Shown here piece after piece: positions 35,081-43,762 of a stretch of 64,000 bases of DNA. The notes under the pieces were generated by a model. It searched no databases and had not been told where the DNA came from. It saw only the letters and a program-made list of their open reading frames with translations. Position 1 is the first letter of the stretch. Every line of letters starts with the position of its first letter. Source of the DNA: an uncultured Prevotellaceae bacterium (GTDB taxonomy: Bacteria; Bacteroidota; Bacteroidia; Bacteroidales; Bacteroidaceae); the NCBI GenBank assembly GCA_937877605.1, contig CALFJA010000086.1, positions 1 to 64,000 on the forward strand. The letters are read 5' to 3'. A program made the position numbers and the translations under genes.

Positions 35081-35989
35081 ATGCAAAGGGAAATTTATCT
35101 TGCCGGTGGCTGCTTCTGGGGGCTGCAGCATCTCCTCCGCCAGTTGCCGGGGGTCATTGCCACGGAGGCAGGCTTTGCCAATGGGAATACCCCCCACCCC
35201 ACCTACGAAGAAGTCTACACTGACCGGACTGGCCATGCGGAGACCGTCAGGGTGCTTTACAACGACGAACGGCTACGGCTCTTCACGCTCATCAATATCT
35301 ACTTCATGGGCATTGACCCCCTCTCACTGAACCAGCAAGGAGGCGACAGGGGCACCCGATACCGTACCGGTGTCTATTACACTACAAAGAAAGACTGCGA
35401 AACCATTTCCCAAGTCTTTGCCCTGCAACAAGCAAAATACGGGAAGCCGCTGGCTGTCGAGCTACTCCCTTTGGAAAGCTTCTACCCCGCCGACGACCGA
35501 CACCAGGACTATCTTCTCAATAATCCCACGGGCTATTGCCACCTGCCGCTGTCGCTCTTTCAGGAAGTGAAGCGGCTGAACCGGAAAATCTACTTTGCCG
35601 GTTCCATACGCGGAGGACGGACCGACGAACATCTGTATGCCAGCATCATTGAGCATATCCAGAAACGGCACTTCGTCCTGACCGAGCATGTGGGAAACCT
35701 CCGGAAAAGTGCGCTGGAGAACCAGCCTGCCAACAATGCGGACATCTATAGACAAGACACCGGCTGGATTGCACAATGCGACATTCTCATTGCCGAATGC
35801 ACCGTTCCCTCGTTGGGAGTGGGCTACGAACTGGCCTATGCCGAGCAATTGCGGAAACCCTGCCACATCTTCTTCAACGACCAGCGCTGCCGCCTTTCCG
35901 CCATGATTGCCGGGAACAAGTACTTCTGCCTCCATCCCTATACGGCAGAAGCAGAATTGTTCGACACGATTGACAAAATCCTCCCGTAG
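35081..35989 (+). CDS. msrA: MsrA fused to a DNPH1/Rcl-like nucleotide hydrolase domain
   Basis: Residues 1-165 are peptide-methionine (S)-S-oxide reductase: LAGGCFWG with catalytic Cys11, GHAETVRVLY, the GDRGTRYRTGVYY loop, and HQDYLLNNPTGYC with a possible resolving Cys153. Residues 168-302 are a second enzyme domain: KIYFAGSIRGGR, HFVLTEHVG, DTGWIAQCDILIAE and PSLGVGYELAYA with the nucleophile-type Glu250. This matches the 2'-deoxynucleoside 5'-phosphate N-hydrolase (Rcl/DNPH1) group of the nucleoside deoxyribosyltransferase fold. The reading frame is continuous, with only a few residues of linker. Both halves fit repair of oxidative damage: protein methionine and possibly modified nucleotides. 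The start at 35081 (MQREIYLAGG) replaces a longer frame that runs through an A/C-rich leader. Confidence 0.9.
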   Translation: MQREIYLAGGCFWGLQHLLRQLPGVIATEAGFANGNTPHPTYEEVYTDRTGHAETVRVLYNDERLRLFTLINIYFMGIDPLSLNQQGGDRGTRYRTGVYYTTKKDCETISQVFALQQAKYGKPLAVELLPLESFYPADDRHQDYLLNNPTGYCHLPLSLFQEVKRLNRKIYFAGSIRGGRTDEHLYASIIEHIQKRHFVLTEHVGNLRKSALENQPANNADIYRQDTGWIAQCDILIAECTVPSLGVGYELAYAEQLRKPCHIFFNDQRCRLSAMIAGNKYFCLHPYTAEAELFDTIDKILP

Positions 35990-36392
35990 CGTGGCAACCG
36001 ACCCTTCGCATGGATTTTTTGTAAAGATTTCTTACTGTTTTCACATTTCGGCGATGCTACTGCCGTGTTAAAAAACTACCTGTGGGCAAAGTTGCCACCG
36101 CCGGGGAGAAAAGGCTGTATTCGGAAGTACGGCTGACAACTAGCAACTTATAGGCGTTCTGAAGTGAAAATAATCGCAGCAATTTTCCAACTGGGCGGCT
36201 CTTGCAAAGCAAAAGCCTAGGTCTTGGCCGACAACTGTACGGGTGTCGTATGCCCAGACCTAGGCTGTTATGGTTCAGTATTTGGAGATAAAACCGCGAA
36301 AAGTGTTAAAATGCCCCTGTCATAAGGCTGCAGAAGCCCTTGAAAAAATGTAATGATTTTTTACGAAAAGGACGCATGCTACTGACAGTTGT
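35990..36392. other. Intergenic region with stem-loops between convergent genes
   Basis: No gene is seen in these 403 bases. The region holds several potential stems: GGCAAAGTTGCC near 36088, a nested hairpin at about 36208-36265 and a GGGCGGCTCTTGCAAAG stretch that resembles the GTTTGGGGCTC repeat modules. Confidence 0.5.
36208..36265. repeat. Long nested inverted repeat
   Basis: AGCCTAGGTCT pairs with AGACCTAGGCT across a loop that contains an inner CGACA / TGTCG stem. The structure lies between the convergent MsrA fusion gene and the secreted Ig-like gene and may stop both transcripts, although no T-run follows. Confidence 0.6.
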
Positions 36393-37823
36393 CTACTTTA
36401 TTCTCACCTTCCTGGTCTTTCCCGTACCCGCTTTCTCCAGGACAACGCCCTTGTATGCCTGGTTGGCGGGCACTCCGTCCAAGGTGTATCGCCTTGCCTT
36501 GGTCAGTGTTCCTTCTTCCGTGGGTAGGGACTCGATAGCGGTTGCGGTGTTCACGACATTCAAGTTGCAGGCCTGCTGGCTTCCACCGTCCAGACTCTCG
36601 GCAGTAATGACGCAACTACCGGCCGAATGAAGGCGCACAATACCGTCGCTGACTGTGGCCACCGAGGCGTCGGACGAACTCCATCTCACCCGTACATCTG
36701 TCGTGGTCGACGGCGATAGGGTGTATTTAAGTACCACGGTGTCCTGCTCAGCCATGTCGGCTTCGCGCTCAATGGCTGAAAGGGTGAGTGCCGTCGAGAC
36801 GACGGGCTGGTTCTGTGAGCCGCGCCGATAGAGATACGGCAGTTGGAGCGAAGTGCTCTTGTAGTTCCAGAAGCGTGCATAACTGCCCGACGGGGCATTG
36901 TAGCGCATGGTTCCGTAGTTGGTGTTGGTGCTGGCAATGGTAGCACCGTCGTAGCCAAGGCTGACCGTCCATGTGGTGACGCCCTCGTCCCATGCCAGAT
37001 GCTGTGCCGCAGTGGCACCCAACACCCTGCCATACTGGTCGGTGAAGGTCCAATAGCCCGATGCGTCTTTGGTCAGCGTGAAGATGGATACATCCGGTTC
37101 GTATAATGAAGAGGTTGAAGCCACACCTATAGCGTCAAGGTAATGGCTGGTGGAAATGCCGTCGATATCGCCGGCTGCGCTGCCGCTGCGATACATGATG
37201 ACCACATCACCGTCGTTGATGGCATCTTTCTTCTCCAGTTTGGAGTAAGACCACGACATGGCCGACTCCGTCCCTGCTGCGGATGGAGTGTAGTCGATGG
37301 TGATTCGGTTGATGTAGACGGAGCCTTCGCTTGTTCCGCCGACTATGGCGATGGCAAGTTCTTCATCGCTGAGTGCCTGCGAGAGTTGCATCTCCTTGGT
37401 CAGGTCCACATATACGCCCAAGTCCTTGCTCACCCACTGCCCGTACCAGTCGTCGGAACTGAAATCCTTGGCCGACATTGTATAGAGTGTGGTCTCTCCG
37501 TTGGTCACCTTAAGGGCAAAACTGCCGCTCTTTGCGTTGGAACACATGTTCAATGTGACACTGTTCACCGTACAGCCTTCCCATCCCTGCAGGTAAAGCG
37601 TGGCCGTCTTGTTGCGCGGAACTTGGTTGTAACGGTTGCCCGTGGTGGCGCCATAGGGGTTGTCGAAAATCGCAACCGCCCCTTTGGGCTGCTCACCGAA
37701 GGCCTTCAGCGCGAAATCGGCCTTGTCCTTGTTGTATTCCACGATTTGGTAGGATACCGATGCTGCCATCATCTGACCGCAAACAAGCAACGAAAGCAGG
37801 AAAAATAAGATTTTACGAATCAT
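36393..37823 (-). CDS. Secreted protein with Ig-like domain and T9SS-like C-terminal tail
   Basis: The 476-residue protein starts with a signal peptide (MIRKILFFLLSLLVCGQMMA). The middle is beta-rich and jelly-roll-like (VTLNMCSNAKSGSFALKV, VYINRITIDY). A BIG2/Ig-like domain is near residues 345-425 (LKYTLSPSTTTDVRVRWSSSDASVATVSDGIVRLHSAGSCVITA). The last 40 residues (ARRYTLDGVPANQAYKGVVLEKAG, then a TRKVRIK end) look like the type A sorting domain of type IX secretion in Prevotella-like bacteria. It is probably exported to the surface, but its role is unknown. No partner genes are next to it. Confidence 0.75.
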   Translation of the reverse strand: MIRKILFFLLSLLVCGQMMAASVSYQIVEYNKDKADFALKAFGEQPKGAVAIFDNPYGATTGNRYNQVPRNKTATLYLQGWEGCTVNSVTLNMCSNAKSGSFALKVTNGETTLYTMSAKDFSSDDWYGQWVSKDLGVYVDLTKEMQLSQALSDEELAIAIVGGTSEGSVYINRITIDYTPSAAGTESAMSWSYSKLEKKDAINDGDVVIMYRSGSAAGDIDGISTSHYLDAIGVASTSSLYEPDVSIFTLTKDASGYWTFTDQYGRVLGATAAQHLAWDEGVTTWTVSLGYDGATIASTNTNYGTMRYNAPSGSYARFWNYKSTSLQLPYLYRRGSQNQPVVSTALTLSAIEREADMAEQDTVVLKYTLSPSTTTDVRVRWSSSDASVATVSDGIVRLHSAGSCVITAESLDGGSQQACNLNVVNTATAIESLPTEEGTLTKARRYTLDGVPANQAYKGVVLEKAGTGKTRKVRIK

Positions 37824-37884
37824 AATTTGCTATTTAATAATATAGAAAAATATCGTTATCAGGATGTCGGTTAGTTTGAATTGT

Positions 37885-38043
37885 CTATTGTTCACTATCT
37901 GCGCGTGATACTCTTGTGGACAATTCGTAGTACACGGCCTCCAGTTCCTCGATGCTCATCTCGGACAGAAGATGTCCGATACGGCTGTTCAGGAGGGAAC
38001 GGCGCAGGAGTTCGTCCTGCTCAGAGTTTCCAAATCGCACCAT
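37885..38043 (-). CDS. Small protein, 52 residues, unknown function
   Basis: An ATG at 38043 opens a 52-codon frame ending in TAG at 37885. It starts five bases after the stop of the flavoprotein gene, as expected for an operon member. The peptide begins MVRFGNSEQDELLRRSLL and is charged and helical, with SEMSIEELEAVYYELS in the middle. Codon use looks like the neighbours' (CTG, GAG, GAA). I do not know a family. The compact spacing and coding-like composition support a real gene. Confidence 0.6.
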   Translation of the reverse strand: MVRFGNSEQDELLRRSLLNSRIGHLLSEMSIEELEAVYYELSTRVSRADSEQ

Positions 38044-38048
38044 ATACG

Positions 38049-38669
38049 CTATCGGATGAAATTTGTATGAATCCTGCTCGGTTCCTCCTCGGGCAGTCCG
38101 CTGCGCTCCTTTTCCGCCCGGATAGCCTTAATCAGGAATCCCATGTTGCGTCCTAAGACCCGCATTATCTGCATTCCCTCGGCATCCTGCAAGGTTTCCT
38201 CCGGTGAATTGCCGTGCACCTCGTTCCAGTATCGGCTGGAAACGATAGGCATTTCTGCTATGGAGAAGTACTTGTTGAGTTGGTCGAGTGTGGCTATGGT
38301 GCCAGCCCTCCTTGCCGATGCCACTGCAGCACCTACCTTCATGCGCTTGGAAAAAGAGGTGCAGTAGAAAAGTCTGTCCATGAACGATGTAATGGTTCCG
38401 GCCGCACCGGCATAGTAAACGGGCGAACCGACCACCAGACCGTCGGCTTCCTCAAACTTGGCTGCCACCTCGTTCACCTTGTCGTCGAAGATGCAATGAC
38501 CCAGTCTGCGGCATTGCAGACAGGAAATGCATCCCCGTACGGACAGATGTCCGACATGGATAATCTCCGTTTCTATTCCAGATGCATTGAGTTCGCCAGC
38601 CACCACTTCCAAGGCACAGTTGGTGGAGCCGTGAGCATGGGGGCTGCCGTTTAGCAGTATGACTTTCAT
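38049..38669 (-). CDS. NAD(P)H-dependent iron-sulfur flavoprotein
   Basis: The 206-residue flavodoxin-like protein starts MKVILLNGSPHAHGSTN, which is the FMN phosphate-binding loop. The compact cysteine motif GCISCLQCRRLGHC matches iron-sulfur flavoproteins. GLVVGSPVYYAGAAGTITSFMDR is the second flavin-binding segment. Such proteins reduce quinones, metals or oxygen under anaerobic stress. The ATG at 38669 was chosen; one two codons upstream is also possible. The gene starts 17 bases downstream of the rhodanese gene and is followed by the 52-residue ORF. Confidence 0.88.
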   Translation of the reverse strand: MKVILLNGSPHAHGSTNCALEVVAGELNASGIETEIIHVGHLSVRGCISCLQCRRLGHCIFDDKVNEVAAKFEEADGLVVGSPVYYAGAAGTITSFMDRLFYCTSFSKRMKVGAAVASARRAGTIATLDQLNKYFSIAEMPIVSSRYWNEVHGNSPEETLQDAEGMQIMRVLGRNMGFLIKAIRAEKERSGLPEEEPSRIHTNFIR

Positions 38670-38686
38670 TGGCATTTCGTATGTTG

Positions 38687-39094
38687 TTATTGTTCGACAT
38701 GAAAGGAATCTGCCTGCCACTGGATGATACCTCCCAAAAGGTTAACCACCTCGTAGCCCTTGTCTGCCAGCTGGGCAGCGGCATTGGCACTTCGCTTCCC
38801 ACTGCGGCAATAGACAGCCACCACACGGTCTTTTTCCAACTGAGCACAGGCCTGTTCGATGAAATTCCTATTCTTGAAGTCGATGTTCACGGCTCCAATC
38901 AGGTGCCCTTCGGCAAACTCCTCCGCCGTGCGGACATCCACCAACTGCACATCTCCCGAACCGATTATCTCGGAAAACTCGGCAGTTGATACTGAACGGA
39001 ATTTATCTGAGATAGGTTTTTGAGGTAACAGGAAGAAGTAAACCAATGCCAATAAAAGGAGGATGACGATGGCAATAATCAAGATTCGTTTCAT
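38687..39094 (-). CDS. Membrane-anchored rhodanese-like protein
   Basis: The 135-residue protein has one N-terminal transmembrane helix (MKRILIIAIVILLLLALVYF) and a single rhodanese domain. The active-site loop is CRSGKRS after VVAVY, and VQLVDVRTAEEFAEGHLIGAVNI is the typical first half. It should transfer or sense sulfane sulfur outside the inner membrane. The start at 39094 was chosen over a far longer frame because it lies just after a good promoter (TTTG-N19-TAATTTTG, 39124-39154). Confidence 0.9.
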   Translation of the reverse strand: MKRILIIAIVILLLLALVYFFLLPQKPISDKFRSVSTAEFSEIIGSGDVQLVDVRTAEEFAEGHLIGAVNIDFKNRNFIEQACAQLEKDRVVAVYCRSGKRSANAAAQLADKGYEVVNLLGGIIQWQADSFHVEQ

Positions 39095-39123
39095 AAATAT
39101 TATATAAAGGTGTTTCTCAAAAG

Positions 39124-39154
39124 GCAAAATTACGAATAAGCGCGTAATAAACAA
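39124..39154 (-). promoter_or_regulatory. Promoter of the rhodanese-flavoprotein operon
   Basis: The minus strand reads TTTG (39154-39151), 19 bases, then TAATTTTG (39131-39124). This is a full match to the Bacteroidetes promoter pattern, 29 bases before the start codon. Confidence 0.7.
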
Positions 39155-39238
39155 ATTATTATAAGGTAAATTATTTTCGGGGAAAAAGCGGATAGATATG
39201 ATCAGAATGTATTTTATCCTGTTTTCTTCGGCGTTTTT

Positions 39239-39269
39239 TTTGCCAGCAAGAAACTTTTCATTATCTTCG
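39239..39269 (+). promoter_or_regulatory. Promoter of ptb-buk
   Basis: TTTG (39239-39242), 19 bases, then TATCTTCG (39262-39269) fits the Bacteroidetes promoter pattern with one mismatch in the -7 box. It lies 34 bases before the ptb start. Confidence 0.65.
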
Positions 39270-39303
39270 CAGGTAAGAACATTAAGCAATTTATTTCAAT
39301 ACT

Positions 39304-40215
39304 ATGCAGATAACGAAATTCGACGATTTGATGCATCATCTGGCCGACCACAACAGACAGGTAAGCGTAGCAGTGGTCAAGGCCGAGGACGAATCCACGC
39401 AGGAAGCACTCCGCCAGGCCATGGAACAGGGGTTTGTACGGACCGTTTTCGTGGGCGGTCGTCAGGCTATTGAAGCGAACATGCAACTCATGGAGCAAAA
39501 AGAAAAGTTTCGCATCGTTGATATGGACGACCCGGAAGAGGCCTGCGCCCAGGCGGTGGCACTGGTCAGGGAAGGGAAAGCCGATGTGTTGATGAAGGGC
39601 CTGGTCAATACTGACAAGCTGCTGCGTGCCATTCTGAACAAGGAAACGGGCATCCTGCCGAAGGGAAGGTTGCTCACGCACATCACAGCCGCCGAACTGG
39701 CCGACTACGACAAACTCCTTTTCTTCACCGACCCGGCCGTACTCCCCTCACCCACCCTTGAACAGCGACGCGAACAGATTGCTTATTTGAAGACTCTATG
39801 CCATGCCTTTGGCATCGACTGCCCCCGCATTGCCCTCATCCACTGCACGGAGAAAGTGAACGGGAAGCATTTCCCTGTCACACTCGACTACCAACAGCTG
39901 ACCGAGGAATGGAAGGCCGGCCAAGTGGGCGACTGTATCGTTGACGGTCCGCTGGACTTGAAGACATCCATTTGCCGCGAGAGCATGCTCACCAAGGGAA
40001 TAAGCTCACCTATAGACGGCCATGCCGACGCCGTGATATTCCCCGACATACAGGCCGCCAATGTCTTCTTCAAGATCATCACCTTCCTGCCCACCACTAA
40101 GGTAGCCTGCTGCCTGCAAGGCACTGACGCCCCCGTGGTGCTCACCTCCCGCAGCGATTCCACCGAGACGAAATTCCTTTCGCTCGCTTTGGCCGCACAG
40201 TCGGTTCACAACTAA
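39304..40215 (+). CDS. ptb: Phosphate butyryltransferase
   Basis: The 303-residue enzyme of the phosphate acetyl/butyryltransferase family exchanges CoA for phosphate on butyryl-CoA or a branched-chain acyl-CoA. Visible features are AVVKAEDESTQEAL, KADVLMKGLVNTDKLLRAIL and FFTDPAVLPSPTLEQRREQ. The neighbouring kinase gene, 41 bases downstream, completes a two-step route that yields ATP and a free acid. The true acyl substrate cannot be told from sequence. Confidence 0.9.
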   Translation: MQITKFDDLMHHLADHNRQVSVAVVKAEDESTQEALRQAMEQGFVRTVFVGGRQAIEANMQLMEQKEKFRIVDMDDPEEACAQAVALVREGKADVLMKGLVNTDKLLRAILNKETGILPKGRLLTHITAAELADYDKLLFFTDPAVLPSPTLEQRREQIAYLKTLCHAFGIDCPRIALIHCTEKVNGKHFPVTLDYQQLTEEWKAGQVGDCIVDGPLDLKTSICRESMLTKGISSPIDGHADAVIFPDIQAANVFFKIITFLPTTKVACCLQGTDAPVVLTSRSDSTETKFLSLALAAQSVHN

Positions 40216-40256
40216 ACCATTGAAAGTCCTTAACACCAAAATACTTGAAAAACACC

Positions 40257-41315
40257 ATGTACATCCTAGCCATCAATCCTGGTTCCACCAGTACGAAGAT
40301 AGCCATCTACAACAACGAGGAGCAAGTGCTCCGCAAGAATATCCAGCACAATGCCGACGAACTGGCAGCCTACGGAGAGGTAACGGAACAGTATGCCTTC
40401 CGTAAGCAACTGGTCATGAACGAATTGGCAAAACTCGACTCTTCCATCGTGCTTTCGGCCGTTATCGGTCGCGGCGGACTGGCCAAGCCCGTTGAAGGTG
40501 GCGTTTACGAGGTTACACCGCGCATGATTGAGATGACCCGACAGGCCAAGTACAAGCATGTATGCGACCTGGGGTGCCTCATGGCCTATGAGATTGCCAA
40601 GGAAATACCTGGCTGCCAATGCTACATTGCCGACCCCGGAATGGTAGATGAGATGAATCCCTATGCGCGCATCAGTGGTTCTCCTCTGTTGCCGAGGGTC
40701 TGTCTCTGGCATGCCCTGAACCAGCGTGCCATCGCCCGACGCTTTGCCAAGGAGCACGGCAGCCGCTACGAGGATTTGCGGCTCATCATCTGTCACCTGG
40801 GTGGAGGAATTTCCATTGCCGCTCATGACCACGGGCGCGCCGTCGATGCAAACAACGCACTGGACGGAGAAGGCCCGTTCGGACCGGAACGCACCGGTTC
40901 GCTGCCCGTTGCCGACTTGGTGAGGCTGTGCTTCTCAGGCAAATACACTGAAAGTGAACTGCTCAACCACATCTCACGACGCGGCGGTGTCATGGCCTAT
41001 CTAGGCACCAACGACATGATAAAGAATGTGGAAAGCGTCAAGAACGGCGACAAAAAGGCGGAACTCATTGTCAATGCCATGATTTACGACACTGCCAAGT
41101 TCATCGCTTCCTACACCCCCGTACTCCACGGAGAGGTGGATGCCATCATCCTGACCGGCGGACTGGCATTTTCCGACTATATCGTCAGTGGGCTGAAAGA
41201 GCGTCTCTCTTTCATTGCACCCATCCATGTCTATCCCGGTGAGGACGAAATGGAAGCATTGGCACTGAACGCCCTCGACGCCTTACAAGGCAATACGGAA
41301 GTCAAAGAGTATTAG
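40257..41315 (+). CDS. buk: Butyrate kinase
   Basis: The 352-residue acetokinase-family enzyme makes butyrate and ATP from butyryl phosphate. It starts MYILAINPGSTSTKIAIYNNE (phosphate-1 motif). It continues with the ADPGMVDEMNPYARISG substrate region, ICHLGGGISIAAHDHGRAVDANNALDGEGPFGPERTG and the ATP-site IILTGGLAFSDY. The ATG at 40257 was chosen instead of a TTG four codons earlier. It forms an operon with ptb and is followed by a repeat element. Confidence 0.93.
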   Translation: MYILAINPGSTSTKIAIYNNEEQVLRKNIQHNADELAAYGEVTEQYAFRKQLVMNELAKLDSSIVLSAVIGRGGLAKPVEGGVYEVTPRMIEMTRQAKYKHVCDLGCLMAYEIAKEIPGCQCYIADPGMVDEMNPYARISGSPLLPRVCLWHALNQRAIARRFAKEHGSRYEDLRLIICHLGGGISIAAHDHGRAVDANNALDGEGPFGPERTGSLPVADLVRLCFSGKYTESELLNHISRRGGVMAYLGTNDMIKNVESVKNGDKKAELIVNAMIYDTAKFIASYTPVLHGEVDAIILTGGLAFSDYIVSGLKERLSFIAPIHVYPGEDEMEALALNALDALQGNTEVKEY

Positions 41316-41324
41316 TTGCATAAC

Positions 41325-41430
41325 CTGTTGGTTTCCAACGGCTTGCAACTGGGGCCCAAACACATTCCAAAAGAGCCCCAAACACACGGCGAAAGCCGTC
41401 CAAACGCAATGCATTTGGGCGGCTTTCATA
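41325..41430. repeat. Intergenic GTTTGGGGCTC repeat element with a GAAA tetraloop hairpin
   Basis: The element contains AACCTGTTGGTTTCCAACGG, GGGGCCCAAACAC, AAAAGAGCCCCAAACAC, the hairpin ACGGC-GAAA-GCCGT and TTTGGGCGGCTTT. The first module is shared with the copy at 59708-59830. It lies between the convergent buk and glyA genes and may stop both transcripts. Confidence 0.7.
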
Positions 41431-41466
41431 TTTTGGATGAAATTCTGTTGGTAATCGGACAAATTA

Positions 41467-42747
41467 CTACCATGCGAAAAGCGGGAAGCCTGCCATGGTC
41501 TCATTGACCTTGCTGCGTACCGTTTCTATCACCTTCGCATCATCAGGAGCATTCAACACCTCCTCGATGAGAGCTGCCACGAGGTGCATGGTCTCGGCAT
41601 CGGCGCCACGGGTGGTCATGGCTGCCGTTCCCAAACGGATACCGCTGGTTTGGAATGCGCTGCGGGTGTCGAATGGCACCATGTTCTTGTTAACCGTGAT
41701 GTCGGCTGCCACGAGAGCGTTTTCTGCCACCTTTCCCGTCAGTTCGGGATATTTCGGGCGCAGATCCACCAACATGGAGTGATTGTCAGTACCTCCGCTG
41801 ACGATATCGAACCCACGGGAGATAAGGTCGTCGGCCAGCACTGCCGCATTGGTCTTCACCCGGCTGGCATACTCCTTCCATTCCGGCTGGAGGTTTTCCT
41901 CAAAGGCTACTGCTTTAGCTGCTATGACATGCTCAAGCGGACCGCCTTGAATGCCGGGGAATACGGCGGCATTGAGCAGCTGGCTCATCATCTTTATCTC
42001 GCCTTTCTTGGTGGTCAGCCCCCACGGATTCTCAAAATCTTTGCCCATCAGGATGATACCACCGCGCGGACCACGCAGCGTCTTATGGGTGGTGGAGGTC
42101 ACAATGTGGGCATACTTCACGGGATTGTCAAGCAGACCGGCGGCAATCAGTCCTGCCGGATGAGCCATGTCAATCATGAGCAACGCCCCCACCTCGTCGG
42201 CAATCTGGCGCATGCGACGATAGTCCCACTCGCGGCTGTAGGCCGAACCGCCACCTACAATCAGTTTCGGACGGTGTTCGCGCGCCAGGCGTTCCATCTC
42301 GTCGTAGTCGACACGGCCAGTCTCGCGGTTAAGGTTGTAGCCCACCGGATGATAGAGCAAGCCGGATGTGTTTACCGCGCTTCCATGAGAGAGGTGGCCG
42401 CCGTGGTCAAGGTTCAGTCCCATGAAGGTATCACCTGGTTTCAACACAGCCAGGAACACGGCAGCATTGGCCTGTGCACCCGAGTGTGGCTGGACATTGG
42501 CAAACTCAGCGCCGAAGAGTTTCTTCACCCGCTCTCGGGCAAGGTCCTCTACCTTGTCCACCACTTGGCAACCGCCATAGTAGCGTTTGCCGGGCAGCCC
42601 TTCAGCATACTTGTTCGTCAGCCATGAACCCATGGCACGCATCACCTGGTCGCTCACAAAGTTTTCACTGGCAATGAGCTCCATTCCGCGCAACTGCCGC
42701 TGGTGCTCCTGCTCAATCAACTGGAAAATTTCATTGTCGTGTTTCAT
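41467..42747 (-). CDS. glyA: Serine hydroxymethyltransferase
   Basis: The 426-residue PLP enzyme converts serine and tetrahydrofolate to glycine and methylene-tetrahydrofolate. It has [26 protein letters not shown] near the N-terminus. The PLP lysine is in [15 protein letters not shown], and [24 protein letters not shown] is in the C-terminal domain. The ATG at 42747 was preferred to a TTG eight codons earlier. It follows the dehydrogenase gene by 51 bases, in the same direction as rarA. Confidence 0.95.
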   Translation of the reverse strand: MKHDNEIFQLIEQEHQRQLRGMELIASENFVSDQVMRAMGSWLTNKYAEGLPGKRYYGGCQVVDKVEDLARERVKKLFGAEFANVQPHSGAQANAAVFLAVLKPGDTFMGLNLDHGGHLSHGSAVNTSGLLYHPVGYNLNRETGRVDYDEMERLAREHRPKLIVGGGSAYSREWDYRRMRQIADEVGALLMIDMAHPAGLIAAGLLDNPVKYAHIVTSTTHKTLRGPRGGIILMGKDFENPWGLTTKKGEIKMMSQLLNAAVFPGIQGGPLEHVIAAKAVAFEENLQPEWKEYASRVKTNAAVLADDLISRGFDIVSGGTDNHSMLVDLRPKYPELTGKVAENALVAADITVNKNMVPFDTRSAFQTSGIRLGTAAMTTRGADAETMHLVAALIEEVLNAPDDAKVIETVRSKVNETMAGFPLFAW

Positions 42748-42798
42748 ATCTATTGGATTTAAGGTTTTCAACTATATGCCATGCGTGAAGATTGCGGA

Positions 42799-43752
42799 CT
42801 AAGGATTGACCACATTGACAGGGCTGCCCTGTACGAAGGAGCGCACATTCTCCACGGCAATGGCCATGAGGCGTTGCCGGGCTTCGTAGGTGGCCCAGGC
42901 TATGTGAGGTGTGAGATAGGCATTGGGGAGATCCAGCAAAGGATTGTCTGCAGCGGGCGGTTCCTGCTCCATCACATCGGCAACATAAGCCTGCAGGCAG
43001 TTCTGGCGCAATGCAGCAGCAACGGCCTGTTCGTCTACCAGTGGCCCACGCCCAGTGTTCACCAGTATGGCCGATGGCTTCATCTGTGTGAGTGAGTCAC
43101 TGTTGATCAAAGCCTTGGTTTCGGCCGTCAGCGGACAGTGAAGGGAAAGGACGTCGCTCTGTGAAAGGAGTTCTTCGAACGATACCTTTTCAATTTTGCC
43201 CAGCAACGACTGCGGCTTGCTCGTAACGGCAATGACACGCATGCCGAACGCCTGTGCAATCCCTGCTACACGCATACCGATATTGCCCAAGCCGTAGATG
43301 CCGAAGGTCTTGCCGGCAAGTTCGGTCAGGGGGGTGTCCCAATAGCAGAAGTCGGGGTTCTGCGACCATCGTCCGCTACGGGTGGCTACGGCATAATGGT
43401 CTGTCCGGTTACAGACATTCAGCACCAGCGCAAACACCATCTGCGCAACGCTGTCTGTACTGTAGGAAGGAATGTTGGCAACTATCACGCCATGCTCCCG
43501 TGCCGCCGCAATATCGATGGTGTTGAACCCCGTGGCCAGAATTCCGATGAACTTCAAGCGGGGAAGTCCTGCGATGATCTCTCGTGAGAAGGGTATCTTG
43601 TTTGTCAAAATAATGTCGGCATCCTTTGCCCGTTCGAACAGTTGTTCTAATGGAGTACGGGGATAGACCGTTAGTGAACCGAATTCACGGAAAGGCTCCC
43701 ATGAGAGATCGCCCGGATTGGCCGCATGGCCGTCAAGCACTACTATATTCAT
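42799..43752 (-). CDS. D-isomer specific 2-hydroxyacid dehydrogenase
   Basis: The 317-residue NAD-dependent enzyme has the Rossmann motif GIYGLGNIGMRVAGIAQAFGM, LVNTGRGPLVDE with the substrate-binding Arg, and the catalytic His in TPHIAW. Relatives include glycerate dehydrogenase (hydroxypyruvate reductase) and D-lactate dehydrogenase. Its place next to glyA makes hydroxypyruvate or glyoxylate a fair guess. The start is uncertain: ATG at 43752 (MNIVVLDGH) fits homologues, while MSEMN at 43761 leaves one base to the end of rarA. Both imply translational coupling with rarA. Confidence 0.88.
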   Translation of the reverse strand: MNIVVLDGHAANPGDLSWEPFREFGSLTVYPRTPLEQLFERAKDADIILTNKIPFSREIIAGLPRLKFIGILATGFNTIDIAAAREHGVIVANIPSYSTDSVAQMVFALVLNVCNRTDHYAVATRSGRWSQNPDFCYWDTPLTELAGKTFGIYGLGNIGMRVAGIAQAFGMRVIAVTSKPQSLLGKIEKVSFEELLSQSDVLSLHCPLTAETKALINSDSLTQMKPSAILVNTGRGPLVDEQAVAAALRQNCLQAYVADVMEQEPPAADNPLLDLPNAYLTPHIAWATYEARQRLMAIAVENVRSFVQGSPVNVVNP

Positions 43753-43762
43753 CTCGCTCATC

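Noticed and set aside
36040..36180. Cobalamin or other known riboswitch
   Set aside because: Some short stems are present, but no conserved core such as a B12 box could be recognised, and the region lies between gene ends, not before a start.
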